DNA of 64,000 nucleotides from Candidatus Nitrosopelagicus sp. (GTDB lineage: Archaea > Thermoproteota > Nitrososphaeria > Nitrososphaerales > Nitrosopumilaceae). The DNA is taken from assembly GCA_028345965.1 (NCBI GenBank), contig JAOMEP010000003.1:1-64000 (forward strand), in the 5' to 3' direction. Shown piece by piece: positions 61,304-64,000 of this stretch. A model generated the notes under the pieces. It was not told the origin of the DNA and searched no databases. It saw only the letters and a list, made by a program, of their open reading frames with translations. The number at the start of each line of letters is the position of its first letter. Position 1 is the stretch's first letter. Position numbers and translations under genes: made by a program.

Positions 61304-62305
61304 TTATGTGCGTAAATCAATAATATCATTCACGCCTGCTCCAGTTCCAATTAGAGTAACAGGCACGCCTAACTTTTCTTCAATATTTTTTATGAATACT
61401 TTTGGTTCTGAGCCTAAGTCATCAATCGATTGTGCACCTGCACATTCAGGGAATCTTACATCTAATTTTGTGATTGAAATTTGATTTGCACTACTAAGCA
61501 TAATTGCACGACTAGCTAGAGTAAAATCAAATTCAGCTGCACGCCTTAATCTTCCAGTTACAGTACCAAATTCTTCCCAACCTTTTTCAGATGTTTCTTC
61601 AGGACTAAGTTCACCTTCCATAGGACCAGTACCAACTCTAGTCAAATATGATTTAAAAACAACAATTACATCATCAATTCTTTTCGGACCCACTCCCACA
61701 TCAGCACAAATTCCAGATGCAGTCACATCTTTTGTGGTTACAAAGGGATATGTTCCGTGCCAGAGCGATAAGTGAGTACCTTGAGTTCCTTCTATCAGAA
61801 CATTCTCATTTTTATCTAAAGCAGTATTAATTTCGAGAGGAACATCAACAATGTATTTTTGTAAGGATTCAATCTCTTTTGCCATTTTTAAAGTTCTCAT
61901 TGCGCGCTCAGCATTTGCAGGACCTGTTCCAGAACCAGTGCTACCAATTTTTTCTTTTAATCTACCTTGTGAGTCAGCTTCAAGATGATGTTTTTCAATT
62001 ATTCCACAATTATTATCAAGAAATGATCTTCCATTAGTTCCAAAATCATTTATTTCTTTTAGAAAAACATCAGGGTTTACAACCACACCAGGTCCGATCA
62101 TCACTTTAGAATTTTTGTTTAGAAATCCACTTGGTAACATTCTAACTTTGTAAGTTTTTTCGCCATCTTTGATTGTATGACCAGCATTTGGACCAGCTCC
62201 ACCTCTAACAACTATCGAAGGATTATCTTTTTGTGCCAAATATGATATAATTTTGCCTTTACCTTCATCTCCAAAAAAACCTCCAACAACGATACTTGCA
62301 CCCAT
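61304..62305 (-). CDS. purA: adenylosuccinate synthetase
   Basis: I chose ATG 62305 over the TTG at 62320, since the family starts just before 'VVGGFFGDEGKGKI', the P-loop. Other hallmarks are 'NAGHTIKDGEKTYKVRMLPSGFL', 'IEGTQGTHLSLWHGTYPFVTTKDVTASG' and 'GPKRIDDVI'. It makes adenylosuccinate from IMP and Asp using GTP. The 333-residue size is the shorter archaeal form. Confidence 0.95.
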   Translation of the reverse strand: MGASIVVGGFFGDEGKGKIISYLAQKDNPSIVVRGGAGPNAGHTIKDGEKTYKVRMLPSGFLNKNSKVMIGPGVVVNPDVFLKEINDFGTNGRSFLDNNCGIIEKHHLEADSQGRLKEKIGSTGSGTGPANAERAMRTLKMAKEIESLQKYIVDVPLEINTALDKNENVLIEGTQGTHLSLWHGTYPFVTTKDVTASGICADVGVGPKRIDDVIVVFKSYLTRVGTGPMEGELSPEETSEKGWEEFGTVTGRLRRAAEFDFTLASRAIMLSSANQISITKLDVRFPECAGAQSIDDLGSEPKVFIKNIEEKLGVPVTLIGTGAGVNDIIDLRT

Positions 62306-62378
62306 AACACAAATTTTCAAATCACATATTTAAGCTAAAGTGCATTACGGTTAATATCAAGTCTCTAAATTTGATAGT

Positions 62379-62840
62379 GTGTCAGAACCTAATTTTGCAG
62401 GAAATATTATTGTAAATCTTGCCAGTTTACCAGATTTTCTAAGAACACCAATTCTTAAAAAAAGAATGACAGAGTTTTTTTCAAAAAATGACGAAGAAAA
62501 AGCTGAAATCATAGTCAATGCACTTAACGCAGGTCCAACAATCCCATTCCCGAATTTCTCAAAGTTATTCAGAACATGGTTAGAGGTACTTTCAACTATT
62601 AATATTGAAAATAGAGAAGATATGTTTTCAAATTATTTTAAACATATACTAGCATCACCAGAAAAAATCATTCTTTTTAATTTAGATGCAATTTTTGAGA
62701 TATTTTTGCAAGTAGATAGTCAAAAACAACAGATTTTGATATCGTCGATAAAAACAGTTTTTGATAGATTGGATGAAGAATCTAAAAGAAAGATGAATTT
62801 GTTATCTCCAGATTCTGCTAAAAAATTGTTTAATTTCTAA
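62379..62840 (+). CDS. helical hypothetical protein, 153 aa
   Basis: GTG start. It is an all-helical protein with HEAT-like amphipathic segments ('LPDFLRTPILKKRMTEFFSK', 'PEKIILFNLDAIFEIFLQ'). No known family. Divergent from purA; the stop interlocks with that of the YggX-like gene. Confidence 0.66.
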   Translation: MSEPNFAGNIIVNLASLPDFLRTPILKKRMTEFFSKNDEEKAEIIVNALNAGPTIPFPNFSKLFRTWLEVLSTINIENREDMFSNYFKHILASPEKIILFNLDAIFEIFLQVDSQKQQILISSIKTVFDRLDEESKRKMNLLSPDSAKKLFNF

Positions 62841-63115
62841 GCTGGTTTTTCTTCAGGATTTCTATTATCTTCATTTTGGAAGTCAACATAATCACCCTCA
62901 GGAGTCATTACACCAGCAAATATTTTTTCATGTTTTCGGAGTACCTTACGATGATCAGATAAAGATAAATCAAGATGCATTTCATTTATGACCATGATTT
63001 TCATCTCTTTCCATTCAGCCCAACATTTTGAACATACAGGATATTTCTCTGCCTGTGATTCCAATACATCATTATTAGAAATTTCTTCTTTACATTTAGT
63101 ACAGATTTTACTCAA
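62837..63115 (-). CDS. zinc-ribbon protein with YggX-like domain
   Basis: The 92-residue protein has an N-terminal ribbon 'ICTKCKEEISNNDVL...VCSKC' followed by 'CWAEWKEMKIMVINEMHLDLSLSDHRKVLRKHEKIF'. The latter follows the bacterial Fe(II)-trafficking YggX pattern (WxxWQxxQTMLINEKxLNxxxxxxRxxLxxxM). It may protect Fe-S proteins or shuttle iron. The ribbon fusion is absent in bacterial YggX. The relationship is inferred from motif similarity. Confidence 0.7.
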   Translation of the reverse strand: MSKICTKCKEEISNNDVLESQAEKYPVCSKCWAEWKEMKIMVINEMHLDLSLSDHRKVLRKHEKIFAGVMTPEGDYVDFQNEDNRNPEEKPA

Positions 63116-63189
63116 TATCAGTTAGAAATTTTATTTCAATTTATCTCTTCTTGATAAAAGCAATAATACTCTGCAAATAAAAATAGAAT

Positions 63190-63402
63190 ATGAAGATCAA
63201 ATGTCCAAAATGTAAAGAGGATGCAGAGTTAGCTCCAGATTTTTCATATGTAGAATGTAAAAAATGTGGTTTGGATATGAGTTATGGAGAATACGTAAGA
63301 TTTGTAGCACATAATGAAGCACAATATTCGGATATTTTAGGAGATTATACAGGAACAACAGAAGGAGAAACAGCTGGAACGTTAGACGAATGGGAAGATT
63401 AA
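63190..63402 (+). CDS. 70-aa zinc-ribbon protein
   Basis: It has one four-Cys ribbon, 'IKCPKCKEDAEL' and 'VECKKCGLDM', followed by a very acidic tail ('GTTEGETAGTLDEWED'). No family is recognised. It lies divergent from the YggX-like gene, sharing a 74-base promoter spacer with it. Confidence 0.75.
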   Translation: MKIKCPKCKEDAELAPDFSYVECKKCGLDMSYGEYVRFVAHNEAQYSDILGDYTGTTEGETAGTLDEWED

Positions 63403-63472
63403 ACAGAATTAATCAGTTTATGAATCAATTTTCTACAAGACTTAATTAATTTAGCAATAGGCAAATAAATGA

Positions 63473-64000
63473 ATGGAGTTCTTATTAGAAAATATTTTGA
63501 ATCTCGTAGGATTCATTATTGGAATAATCATAGGTACTTTTGCATATGTCGGTTACAAAAATACTGGAAGTCCAGTCTTATTTAGATTAACAATTGCGTT
63601 CTTTGCAATTGGAATTGGTTTCGGAATAATATGGGGAGGGTATATGATCGATGACTTAGTTTTACAAGAGGGAAAAATTAATCGAGGATTACAAGCTTTA
63701 GGTTTAGGAACACAAACAATAGGCTATTTTTTCATTGCATTTTCACACACAATAAAATCTTTTTTTCCAAAATCAAGATACTTTAGATCAGTTGGAATTT
63801 TACCATTATTTGCACTGTCAGCAATGAATATAGAACACATCATAAGATCATTTTCATTTATTTTACTTGTTTATGGAGCAATTGAAACATTTGTTTCATT
63901 TTTGGAAGGAAAGCAAAAAGGTGCTTTAGCTGTAGGCATTGGACTTGCATTGTTAGCATTCGGTGAATTCATCGCATGGTATTCATTAGTATTCCCAGAA
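63473..64000 (+). CDS. polytopic membrane protein, C-terminus beyond window
   Basis: The ORF is open to the window edge, so it is absent from the track. From ATG 63473 it encodes at least 176 residues with about six transmembrane segments ('NLVGFIIGIIIGTFAYVGY', 'IAFFAIGIGFGIIWGGYM', 'LALLAFGEFIAWYSLVF'). A four-base-earlier ATG is out of frame. The helix pattern resembles seven-helix archaeal DUF-type membrane proteins, but no family is certain. Confidence 0.75.
   Translation, partial: MEFLLENILNLVGFIIGIIIGTFAYVGYKNTGSPVLFRLTIAFFAIGIGFGIIWGGYMIDDLVLQEGKINRGLQALGLGTQTIGYFFIAFSHTIKSFFPKSRYFRSVGILPLFALSAMNIEHIIRSFSFILLVYGAIETFVSFLEGKQKGALAVGIGLALLAFGEFIAWYSLVFPE

Noticed and set aside
1-64000. 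CRISPR arrays, insertion sequences, rRNA genes
   Set aside because: No regularly spaced repeats, transposase motifs, terminal inverted repeats or rRNA signatures were found on either strand.

Overview
The window is a low-GC, densely packed archaeal chromosome segment. It most resembles a marine ammonia-oxidising Thaumarchaeote (Nitrososphaerota, Nitrosopumilus-like). Archaeal markers: topoisomerase VI A and B, TFB next to Gar1, RNA polymerase subunit D, the SBDS-Rrp4-Rrp41-Rrp42-eL43-Pcc1-prefoldin cluster, aIF1A, aIF2-beta, aIF5A, SRP19 and SRP54, and an intron-containing tRNA-Tyr. Traits typical of the Thaumarchaeota: a helicase-less XPF nuclease, ScpA and ScpB, a CofE homologue with an F420-type reductase, and secreted proteins with 'IPxWVKxxAxWWAxGQI' C-terminal repeats. 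No ammonia-oxidation genes, rRNA, CRISPR arrays, insertion sequences or prophage were seen. This is core chromosome rather than an island.

Layout. 1-7.1 kb: a partial secreted NHL/HYR protein, an ABC exporter pair, an F420-type reductase behind a 28-aa membrane microprotein, several lineage-specific hypotheticals, a secreted protein with tandem WW-type repeats, and a 49-aa protein with nine cysteines. 7.1-13.2 kb: tRNA-Glu(CTC), an orphan degenerate PLD-like protein, a tRNA splicing endonuclease paralogue, uL16 (L10e), tRNA-Gly(GCC), a degenerate zincin-like protein overlapping a SirB1-type protein, two small proteins and tRNA-Ser(GCT). 13.2-22.2 kb: membrane and envelope genes (polytopic protein, phosphoesterase, CPA2 antiporter, cellulose-synthase-like transferase), a ferredoxin, and a non-coding patch holding a strong C/D box sRNA candidate plus a palindromic operator before a 35-aa zinc-finger microgene. 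22.3-30.1 kb: NAD kinase, Nob1, XPF, the exosome cluster, then RpoD-eL18-uL13-uS9. 30.1-34.7 kb: two complete isopropylmalate isomerase/homoaconitase pairs and CofE. 34.7-39.2 kb: SRP54, a dph6 gene broken by one base, aIF5A, tRNA-Tyr with intron, alcohol dehydrogenase. 39.2-45.7 kb: ScpAB, eS8, SRP19, Gar1, TFB, SufC, a chlorite-dismutase-family protein, DUF1802, aldo-keto reductase. 45.8-51.2 kb: a large secreted Ig-repeat protein, Apt and MTA phosphorylase, a four-gene minus operon, and a membrane-anchored HSP20-like protein. 51.2-56.8 kb: one long minus cluster (Top6A, Top6B, KH protein, RIO1, aIF1A, DUF424, aIF2-beta, DUF5679). 57-64 kb: DUF373, cis-prenyltransferase, Nudix, PyrF, PurA, a YggX-like zinc-ribbon protein and a partial membrane protein.

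The main themes are RNA maturation (C/D sRNA, Gar1, Nob1, exosome, SBDS, KH/Dim2, RIO1, EndA paralogue), translation factors and their modification (aIF5A, Dph6), and chromosome handling (Top6, ScpAB, XPF). Genes are often leaderless, with a TATA element 24-30 nt before the start codon. Twelve convergent gene pairs overlap at their 3' ends, seven of them with stop codons interlocked in four bases. Apart from 17592-17954, no gene-free stretch exceeds 300 bases. The spacer 56789-56981 holds only an inverted repeat.
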